A DNA stretch of 64,000 nucleotides from Lineus longissimus (GCF_910592395.1 NC_088321.1:16492001-16556000); one strand, 5' to 3'. Counted from the stretch's first letter, positions 35,528 to 48,265 are shown. Notes: generated by a model from the letters alone, not told the origin. Numbers and translations are program-made.

Positions 35528-38500
35528 GTGCGAGTAATGCGGCGTTTGATCCATCTGATGTGGAGGCCCGGGGTGGCTACGGACCCAGAGGCTCGACTGG
35601 CGACAAGGACGACCGACGGAGAAGGTATGTGGTCCTCGCACTTAGCTTAAATGATAAAACATATTTATAAAGCGCCTTTCCAAAGCCTGATTAAGGCGCT
35701 ACTCTGCCAAAGTGGTCCTGAAACATCCAAATCTTTAGACGGCTTTTGAAAGTGTCAATGTTTGGAGAGGTTTCACATACTGGGGGAGACCGCTCTACGG
35801 CAAAGGGGCACAGGATGAGAAAGCCTCGTTCAATACATGGTATTCTTCATTTCCCGAGATCTCTGAACCATACGTCATAACAGGCTTCATCTTTGTGTCA
35901 AAAATCTTAAAGAAAATATTGTTTGATAGGTTCTAAAAGTTGTCTAATCAACGAAAACAACCAGTGACGGCTCTTTTACCTTACATTTGCCCCGGTAACC
36001 CCTTGACAAGACTGTAGAACAATGGGAATTTAGGCCAAGGTGCGAGCGGGCTTTGTTTACAGACAATAGGCCGGGGTGGGCGTGGATTCTTTTAACTGTG
36101 AGGTCAGGGGCGAAATGAGGTGTTGTGCGTCTTAATCGGGGATGGTATCAGCCGAGAAGATCAACCAGTCGTAGGAATGCGTTGGATGTCCACGCGCTTG
36201 GTGTTACCAAAGTCATTGTATAAACATGATAAGTTGTCTTGTCACTGGTTTCCGGCTTCTGTATTTCGGGCGGGATTGGTATCAGCCAAGAAGTAATTGT
36301 ATCACATTGCCTTATTTCATAAATGTGAAATCAACCGAGCTAAATCATTATCGAACCAACATAGATAGTGTCAATGTACCGAGTAAGACCTCATCCTATA
36401 GTGCGAGTGTGCTTTGCTTTGTAAATGTTTAAGCAATAGGAGGTGCCCGCATGTGCACCCTCACTTGACAATGTGTGTCGCCCGATTCTGTCTGCAATAT
36501 CAAGTGTAGTGTCCTTGACATGTTTCGAAATGGTCTTGTCAACACCGATACTCAAGTCCACTCCTCATATTGTCGTTTATGTATCATGTCTCAGCATAAT
36601 CATGATGGAGAGGTTATCTTTATACTGTGAGAGAACTTGCTGAAAGTCCTGAAAGGTTTGTACAGCAGAGATGTCTATAACATGTATAATCAGTAGCTTT
36701 TATTTCACTTCTAACATCAAATAAACTACATGTATATATGATTCGCTGGTCGATCGAACGGCGACAGTGAAATGAAAGGATACCTGTTTGTCCAAAGAAA
36801 GACTAAGGAATGATCAGAAAGTCTTAAAGCTGAGCAGTCACAGTGTTCGCCCAAAGATCCTTTCGAAGATGCCAGTGACTTGGGACCACCTTTCCCAGAC
36901 ACAGCTCACATCTAACTGTCCTTGAAACATAACCGCTGGTAGTGAGATCATCACTCGCTCGTTGTAAGGTAAGGCTTACAGACTTTCTTACCTCCGTTGT
37001 TGACATCGTGAAGAACTGTACTGCTAACTGACCTTGTATTGCTCTGCTTTGCTATCATTTGTAACTGTGTTGTTTGTTTCAGTTCCAGCGATGATGATTA
37101 TAAATGGATTGGTCGGATCGAGCGGAAGTTTAAGGAAGTGGCCGGCGACAGAGATACCATAACCTACGATCAGTTTGTGACAGCATTGGGACTGGAGAGG
37201 GTATGTGGAAAGGTTTTAACAGTTACGTTGTCCATGCAGCCCTGACTTCATTGGTGTATCTGTTGAATCGGTGAAGGTTGCTCCACGTGTGTTGTGTAGC
37301 AACAAGGACATTCTCGCGCTGATCGGTAACAAACCTCGTCCACAGACTACAATATTGCAATGCATTCTTTCAGACTCCGTATTCTCGTCGCTACTTCGTG
37401 ATCTTCGACAAGGACAACTCTGGGGAAGTAGATTTGGATGAACTCATTGATAACCTGAAGACTCTGATCAGAGGCACTGCCACAGACAGACTCAGCTTCC
37501 TCTTCAAGATTTACGATGCAGACGGTAAGATTGGTTGATTGGTTACGTCATGATGTAGTTGTCGTGAGTTTTATTGTGTCCGGTTAGTTTGTGGTCATTG
37601 TAATGAAGTTGACACCGATGAGAAGAAAATAACTAATCGATCCTATTTAAGAACTCTTTGTAAAGGTTGCAGAGGCCTGTTTTGTCCCCGATTCGAATTC
37701 TCGTAACTCATCCCCTTACTTTCTGGCGATTCCATTTTGCAGACAGCGGAAGTATTGACGTCGACGAGCTAAGAGCGGTCTTGAAAGCCTGTATTGAAGA
37801 AAGCCAACTACGGCTCACCGAGGATGACCTTGACGCGCTGACCTTGGCCTTATTTGAATATGCAGACACTGACCAATCAGGACTCATCACGTTTGAGGAG
37901 CTTGAGAAAGCCCTCGATACCCACAAAGACGTGAAGGAGAATTTGACAATAAGGTATGTAACTGTTAACTCGTCCCAAGTAGGTTTTCTCGCGTTGTTCC
38001 TTTCTGTTGCAAGCGTCTTTCTGAACCCATGTTTTATTTGTCTTGAGATAACATTACTTTTGTTTGCTCGTCATCTTATCACAAGAATTTTCCAGAAATG
38101 ACAGTTTTATGTTCAATAAGAACAGCATATTCTTCCTGACTACCGAAGTATAGCGTAGTCTACCAATGAATGGAGAATTTATACAGTTGCTGGCTGCTTG
38201 TGGTAAGATGTCTTTGAACCAAGGACCAAGATGTCTTGAGACACCCTCTAAAACGCCGGTTACCCACATAATTGCCACACAGACTGGGCCTCATGTCTAT
38301 TTAGTAATTCTTCTTCATCTTAATATGCCCCTCCTTTCCAGTGCGGTTAACTGGCTGATCCCAAAACAAGACAAACCAAAGCGCAAATTTGAATGCAGCT
38401 GCCCACGCCACCTTTCAGCGAACTATTTGCGGAACAACATTAGGAAGGTGGTGTTCGTGACGTTGTTTACGTTAGTGGTTGCTGGGCTTGGCATATATGG

Positions 38501-41500
38501 CGGCTACCTTCACAGGAATGACTACTGGTCAGTATGGAGAATCTCTCCGAACACAAGACCAACAAATGTTTTGTAATTGACATTAGAAACGGACGCGAAT
38601 CTCGCAGAAAAGTTCCGAAGTTTCAGGAGGCTCACCCTCTATGCCTAATATAACACGTTGTTAGAAGCTTACTATGATTTTCGTAAACGGACTATGAAAA
38701 TATTATCGACGTTTCCTCCGTATTTTTCAGGTGCGTAACAATCGCACGAATCTGTGGGAAGCCGATTAACTTCCTCTGCACGGCATTGGCTGTCCTCATG
38801 CTCCGGCGCTGTCTCACCCTCGTCCGGAACACGCGGATCGCGCCATATCTACCTTTGGACCAACACATCATGTTTCACAAGATGGCCGCCATAATGGCTT
38901 TCATTCTATCAGTAGTGCACACTGTGGCGCATATAGGGAACTTTGGTGAGTACGTTGGGTGGCAAAGAAAACCATGAAAGGCGTAAAGAAATGAAGAATG
39001 CTCTCAACCTGTGTGTGCCAGTGACAGGCCGGACTCGGACACCTCCTTACGGAGAAACAACTACATTGCCTGAGTGCGGCAACGCAATCTTGATCAGGTC
39101 AAATGGCCTAGGACAAAAGCGGAGGACTGATTGCGGCTGCAAGATGTCATTTGACTACCGTAGCTGTAGCACAGAGTTTATCAGTCATTAGAATTATGAC
39201 AGTGACTGTGTGCATGGTGATGCCGTCGTCCTGCACAATAACGTAGTGGCGTTTGTTCCGTCCGCGGTAATCGTCTTCTCTTACATCATCTTCACTCACT
39301 GGGCACGAGGCTATCACAGGCGCTGTTACATATCTTTGCAAACAAACCTACTTTACTCAGGATCTAGTCTCTTTCTTCGTCAAATCTATGGTTTCTCTAT
39401 CTTTTTTAAATTTCTTCTTCAGCAAATGCAGTGAGGACCAAGGCTGTGAACTTCACGCTGGTGGAGTGCCTGTTCACGACGAGGCCAGGGATTGGCTGGG
39501 TCGCTGGCATGGCCTCAATCTCAGGATGGGTGCTATTGGTCATCTTTATCATTCTTGTTATCTGCTCACTTCCCGTTATAAGACGGAGCGGCCACTTTGA
39601 GGTAAAGTGTTAAATTCAAGTTCAAATTTTATAAAAGACCATTCGTTTTGCAGAGTAGGCCTAACACATAGAACATAGAACAAAGATATAGTACTATACA
39701 TTATGTACAAACAATGGAAAGTGAAATGAAAAGATACTTATTACAATGAAATCTGTTGACTCGGTTATCTCAGTTGACATATTTATATTATTAACAAACT
39801 CCGACACAAGAAGAGTCAGTGTCTTAAATGTTCCTATTCTTTTCAATGCCTTCCTAACTTTTCATATGATTACGTTAGTTTTCTAAATGTATTCATTATC
39901 TTTATCATATTCCTACAACCAATTTTTACTTTACATGTATTTATCGAATTACTTCCGCATCATTCGAATAATTTCCGACTTTTTCAATGGTTTTTCGACG
40001 TTTTTAACCTGACAGGTTTTCTATTGGACACACATGTTGTACGTCCCCTTCTGGGTGATGTGCATCCTCCATGCACCAGACTTCTGGAAATGGTTCTGCG
40101 TACCAGGTTTCCTCTTACTCTGCGAGAAGCTGTCCTCCCTCAAGATGTTCCAGAGAACTCTAAACAATTACATGTACATCCGCAAGGTGGCGCTGTATCC
40201 TTCAAATGTGAGTATGAAGTTATAAACACAAAGATATTTGTGTAAAAGGAATGGCATGACCTTGAAGCAAATGTAATAGAACAAATAATGACAGCTTCTC
40301 TTTAAGCGCAATTCCTTGTTATTTTCCAGGTTACCCAGCTGATGATAAAACGTCCCCGAGGCTTCAACTACCAGCCCGGTGACTACATCTACATCCTGTT
40401 ACCTGAGCTTGCCGAGCATGAGTGGCACCCTTTCACTATCAGTAGTGCCCCAGAGAATAAAGGTATGAATGAATGAATGTTACACTTATAGGGCGCCTTT
40501 CCGTGGTAGCACCACGCTCAAAGCGCCACCTCCCCGAAGAATCGATTAAAAAGCAGAGTTTTTAATTGTTTTTTGAACATTGTCTCTGGCTGGGACCTCA
40601 GTTCAAGTGAAAGTTTATTCCAGAGGTACGGGCCGCACCTTGAAAAGCTGCGGTCACCGTACCTCGATCTGGTATGTTCGCTTCGATAATCTCATACCCG
40701 CTGATGACATCATTGACATCGTTTTGGTGGCAGTCCACCTATATCATCATTGATGCCAGATTTACATCCCTAACTGAGGAGTGGTTCATTGTTTTGACTT
40801 TTAGATTCTGTGTTGGTTGAAGTCATGTATGAGGGCAACTGGACTTGTAGGCTCCATGAATACTGTGCCCATCTGCACGGACGAGAGACATGAATCCATC
40901 TCGGGTCTGTTGGGTGGGTTGCATTCATGCCTGACTTCAATGTCATTACCTTCTACCTTTCAGATTATGTCTGGGTTCACATCCGATCTGCAGGAAACTG
41001 GACGAGCAAGCTGTACAAACACTTCGCGACCCTTCAAGAACCAGGCCTGACCGCCAAGCGACAGACCTCCTTCTCAGTGCTGCGGGCCCGATCTCTGGCT
41101 AGGAGGCAGCGTTCAGAGACTGGAGCGCGGCCAGCTTCTGATGATAGGAAGGGGCCGAACCTGGAACCAAATGGAGGACCAGTCCAGTATGGCTCGTTCT
41201 CTGAGTCTCCGAAGTTGAATGGGGCACAAGGTGAGATAGGAAATATAACATTGGGACTATATCAGTTTGGACGCTAATTAAGACACGGCAAAGCAAGATT
41301 TGGCTGTTCTTTAGTTTTCGTATGATTTGAAATCGGTTCATACCAAGCACAGCACAATCCATCTTGTTGTTTTCACAAGAAGGCTACATGTACCGATATC
41401 GAAGGCGGCCGAATGTTGTAAGCAAACCGTCAACCTTTTAACACTTTTATTCTGAAATGTTGATTCATAAAGTAGAGCATCTCTGATCCACACATCCCTG

Positions 41501-44500
41501 ATCACAGGTTAAAGGGAATGGAATCATGTGTCGCCGCTGGGATTTGTTAAATTAAAGTGCAACGAATTTGGTATTTACTTGGCAAAGTTCGCGCAACCTT
41601 TGATCGTTGACATTTTTTCTGTGATTTAGATGACGAACTTGAACCTGATGGTACACGGTACAAAGATCCATTGAAGCTGGAGATGCCGAGTTCGACAGTT
41701 TCCTTTAAAAGTCGGAGGAAGATCTCTGCCATCAAGAAGACGGTCTTGGTGAGGAACAGTTCTCGTCAATCCTTCCGGCTAATACCGGTCCAAATGTCAT
41801 CCTCCAACTTCTCATTTACTGCCAGTCTCTCCTGAACTCGAAATGTATGAGGTGCCCGATCATGCAGGAGTGACTTGAGCCTTCTGCTGGTACACATTTT
41901 ATATTCCGGGGTAAGAGAAGTCTCTGAAGGGTTGAGTGTCTTGAAAACTGTTGTTGTTTCTACCTTCATTCACTCACTTTACCGCATGGCACAGAACAAT
42001 TGCGCTGCAGCGAATGAAGCAGGCTCTCTCATTGGATACTTTATTTCCAGGAGACACGACACAAGGCCCAGGTAACCTCCTTGCGTTCACCGGTCATGGA
42101 CGTCATACTCGGAGTCTACGTTGACGGCCCATACGGCACCTCCACTCGTGAGATATTCGACACAGAGCATGCAGTGTTGATAGCTGCAGGAATCGGGGTC
42201 ACCCCCTTTGCTTCTATCCTACAGAGTGTCATGTTTCGCTACATACAGTCCAAGTCAGAATGCCCGAGCTGTGGCCACACGTGGCATGAAGATGGCCTTG
42301 GCATCAACACACTGAAAAAGGTATATAGCAGGGAAGCGTATGAATGTTGCTGCTGATGCCGGCCTACGCTATTCCCGCCTCATGTGATGTGTCATCTTAT
42401 TTCCCCTTGTCAAACTTGTTGGCCGATCTTTACTGAATGTAAGAGTTCGCAGCGGGCATTAGTAAACGACTCTATTTTGTTTCGATTTGGATTGGTTGGT
42501 TTGCTTCCTATATTTTCCGTTTAATTTCCTGCTCTAGTATCCTGTTCCATATTTCCTTGCGACCCCGTCTCTCTTTTCCTTTTGTGTGTTTTTCTCTTCC
42601 CTCTACCCGCTGTCACTCAATCTCACCGCCTCCCTTCTCGGTAATCCTAGTCCCTACCACAATGTTATTCCTCCTATTCTCCTCTTTCCGTGTAAGCCTC
42701 CTACTGATATTTCTTCATTTCTACCTGACTCACTCTCTTCACATTTCCTTCTACGATCCATCCCGTTTTTCTTATTCCCGCTACTGCTTCCACCTCCTCT
42801 TCCTTCCACGTCCCCTTCTTCCCGCTACTGCTTCCACCTCCTCTTCCTTCCACGTCCCCTTCTTCCCGCTACTGCTTCCACCTCCTCTTCCTTCCACGTC
42901 CCCTTCTTCCCGCTACTGCTTCCACCTCCTCTTCCTTCCACGTCCCCTTCTTCCCGCTACTGCTTCCACCTCGTCTTCCTTCCACGTCCCCTTCTTCCCG
43001 CTACTGCTTCCACCTCCTCTTCCTTCCTCGTCCCCTTCTTCCCGCTACTGCTTCCACCTCCTCTTCCTTCCACGTCCCCTTCTTCCCGCTACTGCTTCCA
43101 CCTCCTCTTCCTTCCACGTCCCCTTCTTCCCGCTACTGCTTCCACCTCCTCTTCCTTCCACGTCCCCTTCTTCCCGCTACTGCTTCCACCTCCTCTTCCT
43201 TCCACGTCCCCTTCTTCCCGCTACTGCTTTCACGTCCTCTTCCTTCCACGTCCCCTTCTTCCTGCTACTGCTTCCACCTCCTCTTCCTTCCACGTCCCCT
43301 TCTTCCTTCCACGTCCCCTGTTTTTTCTTTCGCATGGACTTCAATTCACCTCTTTCCTCTTCCTTTTAAATCTCCTCCCACCATTCTCATTTTCCTCTTC
43401 CTTGTCTAAGAGTTCCCTCTTCCTTATCTCGTCCACCTAGCCTTGCACCGGCCCCGATCTTACACTCCAATGTATAGTATCATAGATTGATAATTTCTAT
43501 ACACGAGGTTGACTTCAACTGATCAGCCTCACACAACTGGAGAAGGATCTCACAGATTAGCTAAGTTGTTTTCTTTCTTACCACCAGGTGGACTTTATCT
43601 GGATCAACCGTGACCAACAGGCGTTTGAGTGGTTCACCAGCCTGCTCACACAACTGGAGAAGGAACTTATGGTGCTGGAAGATGACGAAAGCAACAGGTA
43701 TGCCTACTGTACGTGCCATCATTCTATGATGGCTGGGGGTGTATTGCGAACAAACAAGAAGAGATAGGGGTACTCGAAAAGCTGTTTAAATGCCAAAACT
43801 AGTGCCTTTCTCGTTGTTTAGCATTGCGATCAGGAGGTCGAACAATTAGATCGGCGCTGGCGTTGGCGTTTCGGGTCGGGGTGCTTTGCAAAACTTTTTA
43901 GGACCAAAAGCATCGCAGAGACGCTGCTCTCTCCCGGAAATAAACCTTTACTTACCAACCAATTTCTCTCAACCAATCAGCACACCTAATGTCAGATCCT
44001 GGAGAGGCAGTTTGAAGCGGCATGACATGGGGGTGTTGGCTAATATTCAAATTAGGCCTGTCATGTGATCCTAACCAACCAATCAAATATCCTGTTTCAG
44101 ATTCCTGGAGATGCAGATGTACATGACAAGGGCAGTGAAGCGCAATGATATGACGGGTGTTGGTCTTCACATGGCCCTCGAGCTCCTGCACGAGAAGGAG
44201 TCACGTGACGTACTGACTGGTTTGAAAACGAGGACGCAGCCTGGGAGACCAAAGTGGAACAAGGTAGGTTCTTCTCCAATCTCTTTCCGAGGTATTTTCG
44301 ATCAATGCCATTTGTATTATTGCATTTTTATGAGAAACAATAGGAAAGCACGCATGGAAGTGACAAGACTAAAAAGTCGGCATAGCATGAAAAGTACTGG
44401 GAATAGCTTTTCATTAGAACTCAAGGCGGAGGGGTTGTGTTGAGATACCCCTGAGAGTGGAGCTAAAATGTAGTCGATTTCATGAAGGGTTTTTCTATTT

Positions 44501-44795
44501 CAACATAGACCCGATGCTGAGGGTTTAATAACAATTCTAAAATGCCTTCTCAGCATTTTTCCATTTACCGAGATCCTCTGCGCACCAACTACCTAAAACA
44601 CCAACCACTAGGGGGACTTTTATGAGAGTGGCGTCCCCAGCAAATCCCTTTTCTTGATTTCAGGTATTTAAAGAACTGTCGAAGGCGAACAGGGGTCGAG
44701 TGAAAGTGTTTTTCTGTGGTTCACCAGCCATTGCAAAGGAACTGAAGAAACAGTGTCAATACTACAACTTTGAGTTTAGCCAGGAACATTTTTAG
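35528..44795 (+). CDS. NOX5: NADPH oxidase 5 (calcium-activated), 5' exon missing from the model
   Basis: Fifteen exons with consistent phases: 35528-35624, 37083-37200, 37374-37524, 37743-37953, 38342-38527, 38731-38945, 39423-39601, 40016-40207, 40330-40462, 40964-41230, 41630-41748, 42051-42320, 43588-43697, 44101-44263 and 44664-44795 (about 847 aa). The protein moves electrons from NADPH via FAD and two haems across the membrane to make superoxide or H2O2. EF hands come first (DKDNSGEVDLDE, DADDSGSIDVDE, DTDQSGLITFEE), the NOX5 hallmark for direct Ca2+ control. Haem histidine pairs are in HKMAAIMAFILSVVH (14 apart) and THMLYVPFWVMCILH (13 apart). FAD binding is HPFTISS; NADPH binding is DGPYGT and AAGIGVTPFAS. 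It ends EHF, with the terminal Phe usual for NOX. A basic Arg/Ser linker in exons 40964-41748 could be regulatory. The first coding exon was not found. Confidence 0.95.
35655..35850 (-). mobile_element. LINE/SINE-type 3' end fragment in a NOX5 intron
   Basis: Starts with ATTTATAAAGCGCCTTTCC and a nearby complementary AAGGCGCT. It continues with sequence whose reverse complement resembles the CR1/L2-like C-terminal coding end at 12805-12860 (GGCAAAGGGGCAC, AGACCGCTC). It is diverged and non-coding. Confidence 0.5.
40465..40700 (-). mobile_element. CR1/L2-type LINE 3' fragment in a NOX5 intron
   Basis: The left end has GAATGAATG then TAGGGCGCCTTTCC and CTCAAAGCGCC, the same stem pattern as at 12640-12720. 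TTTATTCCAGAGGTACGGGC followed by GAAAAGCTGCGGTCACCGTA matches the reverse complement of the AAPxLWNxLP-coding stretch at 12805-12860. It is a short, 5'-truncated copy. Confidence 0.65.
42774..43318. repeat. 44-bp polypyrimidine minisatellite, about 12 copies, in a NOX5 intron
   Basis: Units contain CTTCCACCTCCTCTTCCTTC and CACGTCCCCTTCTTCCCGC. The plus strand is overwhelmingly C/T, interrupted only by ACG and CTACTG. It lies in the intron 42321-43587, whose remainder (42500-42770 and 43320-43440) is also pyrimidine-rich. Frames of about 270-284 codons across it are composition artefacts. Confidence 0.95.
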
Positions 44796-44839
44796 CGATG
44801 TCATGTCACTCCCCAGGAACACCCGAGGAGTTCATTCAT

Positions 44840-45300
44840 GCTCGCTGTAAAATAGGTTTCTTCTGTGGGAACTGAAAAAACTAAGTCAATACTAACTACG
44901 AGTTCAACCAGGAACACTTTTAGAGATGTAATGTCACTGACCAGTAACACCTATCGAGTCTGTACACGACAACTGCAAACTGTTCTTCTTTGGTCCTCAT
45001 GATCAGCCACTGCAGGGTCAGTAGTAACTGTGTGATTAGCCAGGAACACCTTCAGAGAATGGTAATGTCATTGCATGCTAACTTAGAAGCTGTTCTGTTG
45101 TGGCCTCACCAACCAATGCAAATGCAGCGCTGAGAGAATGTACTACAACCTCGAATGAAGTGAACACTTCTCGGGCTCCTGCAAGCTAACTGTGAAGGTG
45201 TTCCTCAGTTGATCACCAATTGAAAATGAGTTGAAAATTCAGTGTTAGCCGCGACTGAGTTTATCCAAGAACACGTGAAGAGTTTGCACCGTGGCTGGTT
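44840..45300 (+). pseudogene. tandem decayed copies of the last NOX5 exon
   Basis: Downstream of the NOX5 stop, the exon's motif order recurs about four times at roughly 115-120-bp spacing. Landmarks are a TTCTGTGG-like block, a GAACTGAAGAAACAGTGTCAATACTA-like block, AGCCAGGAACA and the following GATGTAATGTCACT. For example GAACTGAAAAAACTAAGTCA then CCAGGAACACTTTTAGAGAT follow at 44870-44935, GATTAGCCAGGAACACC near 45036, and TATCCAAGAACACG near 45262. All carry frameshifts. They may now lie in the 3' UTR. Confidence 0.6.
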
Positions 45301-45504
45301 AGTGATCCACTGATTACCCAGCATCACATTTAGAGCATTTCGTCGAATTATAGCCGTAGCTTGTCTCTCATGTTGGTGGTAAAATCAGCACAGAGTTTAC
45401 CATTGAGGTACCGGAAAGACCAGTGTCTTAGCAGTTTAAGATATGTTCAGTTTGCAGCACTTCAGTAGACAACAATGTATTCGTACCATGTTAATTTTGT
45501 AAGA

Positions 45505-45592
45505 GGTGTTTTAAGTCGCCCGTAGGCAAAGGCCCAATTTCTAGGCCATAACGCCTAAATGATGATGATGATGATGATGATGATGATAATCC
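45505..45592 (+). mobile_element. retroelement 3' end with GAT microsatellite
   Basis: A short segment with GCCCGTAGGCAAAGGCCC and TAGGCCATAACGCCTAAAT, with internally complementary GGCC/GGCGT elements, ends in a (GAT)n tract. This layout is typical of the 3' end of a non-LTR element or its SINE partner. The 5' boundary is unclear. Confidence 0.4.
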
Positions 45593-46241
45593 CGGTCATA
45601 ACTATGGCCCGGATTCCATAGTGATCCGTTGATCAATCTCCAATACCTAGTCTCAAATGTGGAACACCATTCTGGGCACGAGGTGACGCTCAAACAAAGG
45701 CGAATTAGCAACAAGCAAACACCACAATATTGTAGACACTCGTTTATTCAAGTAGAGATGAACATAACATGTAAAACATTCTCTAAAATTTCCTCTGGAA
45801 CATTCCACTTATCATCGAGAGATGGCACTTGCAGCTATCTCAAACTTCATTGCATGACTTCTTGGTGCACGCTGGGAGCCCCGTTTCAGTACAAAAACAG
45901 TCATTACAACCATCATTCCAGTCGTCACCGGGGGTGCAGGCTGTTCGGTCGTTTCTGATCACCTGTACAAGAGATTGTTGTAATATTATAAACCTAGAAA
46001 AACAATCATGAAGTACACACGAAATGTGTGAGTAAGCAGATCTGTTATTGAGACAAATCAGTTATCATTGCAGGTTGATAACTGGCAATGGAATCATTCA
46101 AAGATGATGATATGTCAACCGACATCATGGGTTGTCATCATTTGTTCTGATAACTCTTCGATCATCTCAAACATAACATGATATGTGTTTAATAGTTCAT
46201 GTTGTTATCAAATCTAGAATAGATTAGAGAAAATTAACAAG
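45593..46241. other. spacer, nothing recognised
   Basis: Between the NOX5 3' region and the pacifastin gene. Short frames only (for example 45629-45958 +), without motifs. Confidence 0.45.
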
Positions 46242-47956
46242 TCAAACTAAACCAAAAAGATGTGTCTTTTGGAATGTCGCATGGTACTCGGTTGCACTGG
46301 ACCTCCTCGATCCCTGTAATCGACTTGTGGACCGAGAAGAGAATGGTCGGCAAGCATCTATTGTAGTCCCCCTTTTATAGTTAACAGTATACATACCTGT
46401 AATCGACTTGTGGACCGAGAAGAGAATGGTCAGCAAGCATCTATTGTAGTCCCCCTTTCATAGTTAACAGTATACATACCTGTAATCGACTTGTGGACCG
46501 AGAAGAGAATGGTCGGCAAGCATCTATTGTAGTCCCCCTTTCATAGTTAACAGTATACATACCTGTAATCGACTTGTGGACCGAGAAGAGAATGGTCGGC
46601 AAGCATCTATTGTAGTCCCCCTTTTATAGTTAACAGTATACATACCTGTAATCGACTTGTGGACCGAGAAGAGAATGGTCGGCAAGCATCTATTGTAGTC
46701 CCCCTTTCATAGTTAACAGTATACATACCTGTAATCGACTTGTGGACCGAGAAGAGAATGGTCGGCAAGCATCTATTGTAGTCCCCCTTTTATAGTTAAC
46801 AGTATACATACCTGTAATCGACTTGTGGACCGAGAAGAGAATGGTCGGCAAGCATCTATTGTAGTCCCCCTTTCATAGTTAACAGTATACATACCTGTAA
46901 TCGACTTGTGGACCGAGAAGAGAATGGTCGGCAAGCATCTATTGTAGTCCCCCTTTCATAGTTAACAGTATACATACCTGTAATCGACTTGTCGACCGAG
47001 AAGAGAATGGTCGGCAAGCATCTATTGTAGTCCCCCTTTCATAGTTAACGTATACATACCTGTCTCTTTTCGACCTTGGGAACGGAACATGCCATAAGGG
47101 TACATATTGGCACACCATTGCCAGTGCAGGAGCAACTATTGCAGTCTTCCTTCCTAAAAAAATGATAATCAAAACAAAATAGATTTAGCTGAATTGGTTT
47201 TAATGACTGGTATGTAGAATGGGACCTGACACAAGTAAGCAATATGTGGATTCCTTGTTGTTAATGTGGAGGTTATTCGCCTTCCATTGCCACCACTAAT
47301 GTTAACTGTGGGCTCCTCAAACAGATTCAACTTGTCCAAGCCAGTGCTCAGAGAAATCTAACCCCATCCACTTCTTTGAAACGCAAGGCGGGATTGAGAT
47401 CGAGTGCTCAAGGAATGGATCCCCACTTGTTATAATGTAACGTATCATACGATCAAGTGTAGCCTGGTAATACAGCAGTTTTCAAAGGAAAAAGTCAAGA
47501 TTATCTTAAAGCTTAGCTTAAAAGCGAACATTTCCCCTGAACCCCCCCCCCCCCTCACCCCTCTCCTTCGTAAGATAAACCAGACTTCTACAGTTAATTT
47601 GGAGTACCAGCGGATCAAAAACCAAACTACTTAGGTTTAAAAGCATCACAGTTCTTGAGAACAACCAGGAAAATAAAAAAAACATGACCTGGAGAGCAAA
47701 AATAAACCAGGAATAACAACGCGTGCCGATATAGTTTTGTAACTACTCCATCGAAAAAAAGTTTAAAATTTTCTCTTATGTAAGTTCAATTTTCAACTTT
47801 CTGAGAGGAGTAGGCCTAAAAAAGCTTCAGTTAGGGTGTTTATAATTACCAGTCTTCTCCGGGTGTGCACGACGGTACATCATGAATCACCTGGCGTGTT
47901 TCAGGCCGTGCATGCACAGCCACCAAGGTAAAGAGGCAGAAGTAGAGAGAGAACAT
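46242..47956 (-). CDS. secreted pacifastin-type serine protease inhibitor
   Basis: Three exons with matching phases: 47850-47956, 47060-47153 and 46242-46313, giving 90 aa. Residues 1-18 are a signal peptide (MFSLYFCLFTLVAVHA). The mature part carries one pacifastin light-chain domain split by the first intron: C-TPGEDWKED-C-NS-C-S-C-TGNGVPI-C-TLMA-C. This fits the family pattern CX(9-12)CNXCXCX(2-3)GX(3-6)CTX3C with six cysteines. Family members are secreted inhibitors of trypsin/chymotrypsin-like proteases; the P1 region here is near TLMA. After the domain comes a basic VEKRQGSRR segment, a possible processing site. The last exon's frame is less certain: another frame of the same DNA reads EEVQCNRVPC, resembling the end of a second domain. 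The second intron is made of nine tandem units. Confidence 0.8.
46314..47059 (-). repeat. 83-bp minisatellite forming a whole intron (9 units, each GT...AG)
   Basis: On the minus strand the intron between exon 47060-47153 and exon 46242-46313 consists exactly of nine units: one of 82 bp and eight of 83 bp, total 746 bp. Each begins GTATGTATACTGTTAAC and ends AAGTCGATTACAG, so every junction is a perfect AG|GTATGT recursive-splice-like site, and a GTTAAC branchpoint-like motif lies near the start of each. Units differ at only a few positions (TTTCAT/TTTTAT, one GTGGAC/GTCGAC). Confidence 0.9.
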
Positions 47957-48265
47957 CTTGTTTCTGTGGTGCGACACGGTTGACGGTTTTATGGGAAGTA
48001 AACGCAGGAACCTGATGGTTATATTGACACCAATGTGACATCAGTAAGGCTTATCCATACTTCAAGTATATTTATTTCGTTATTTGCATAAATTGTGCGT
48101 TTATCATAGCATGTTTGCTTCTGTTGACGTATTATTTGATTAAGACTAGGCGAACCTGTCCACAGACAGAAGGTTCCATCATAGAAACTTTGATGGGCCT
48201 ACTGATGCATCTATGACATGTATGATGATCATCACCAACCATGGTTTTCACTCGGATCCCATCAC
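47957..48265. other. 5' flank of the pacifastin gene
   Basis: On the minus strand a TATA-like ATATAACC lies at about 48020-48027, roughly 65 nt before the start codon; it is a possible core promoter. No other feature is seen. Confidence 0.3.

Noticed and set aside
42557-43440. Frames of 270-284 codons rich in Ser/Pro/Phe
   Set aside because: They lie wholly inside a NOX5 intron and reflect polypyrimidine composition and a 44-bp repeat read in shifting frames.
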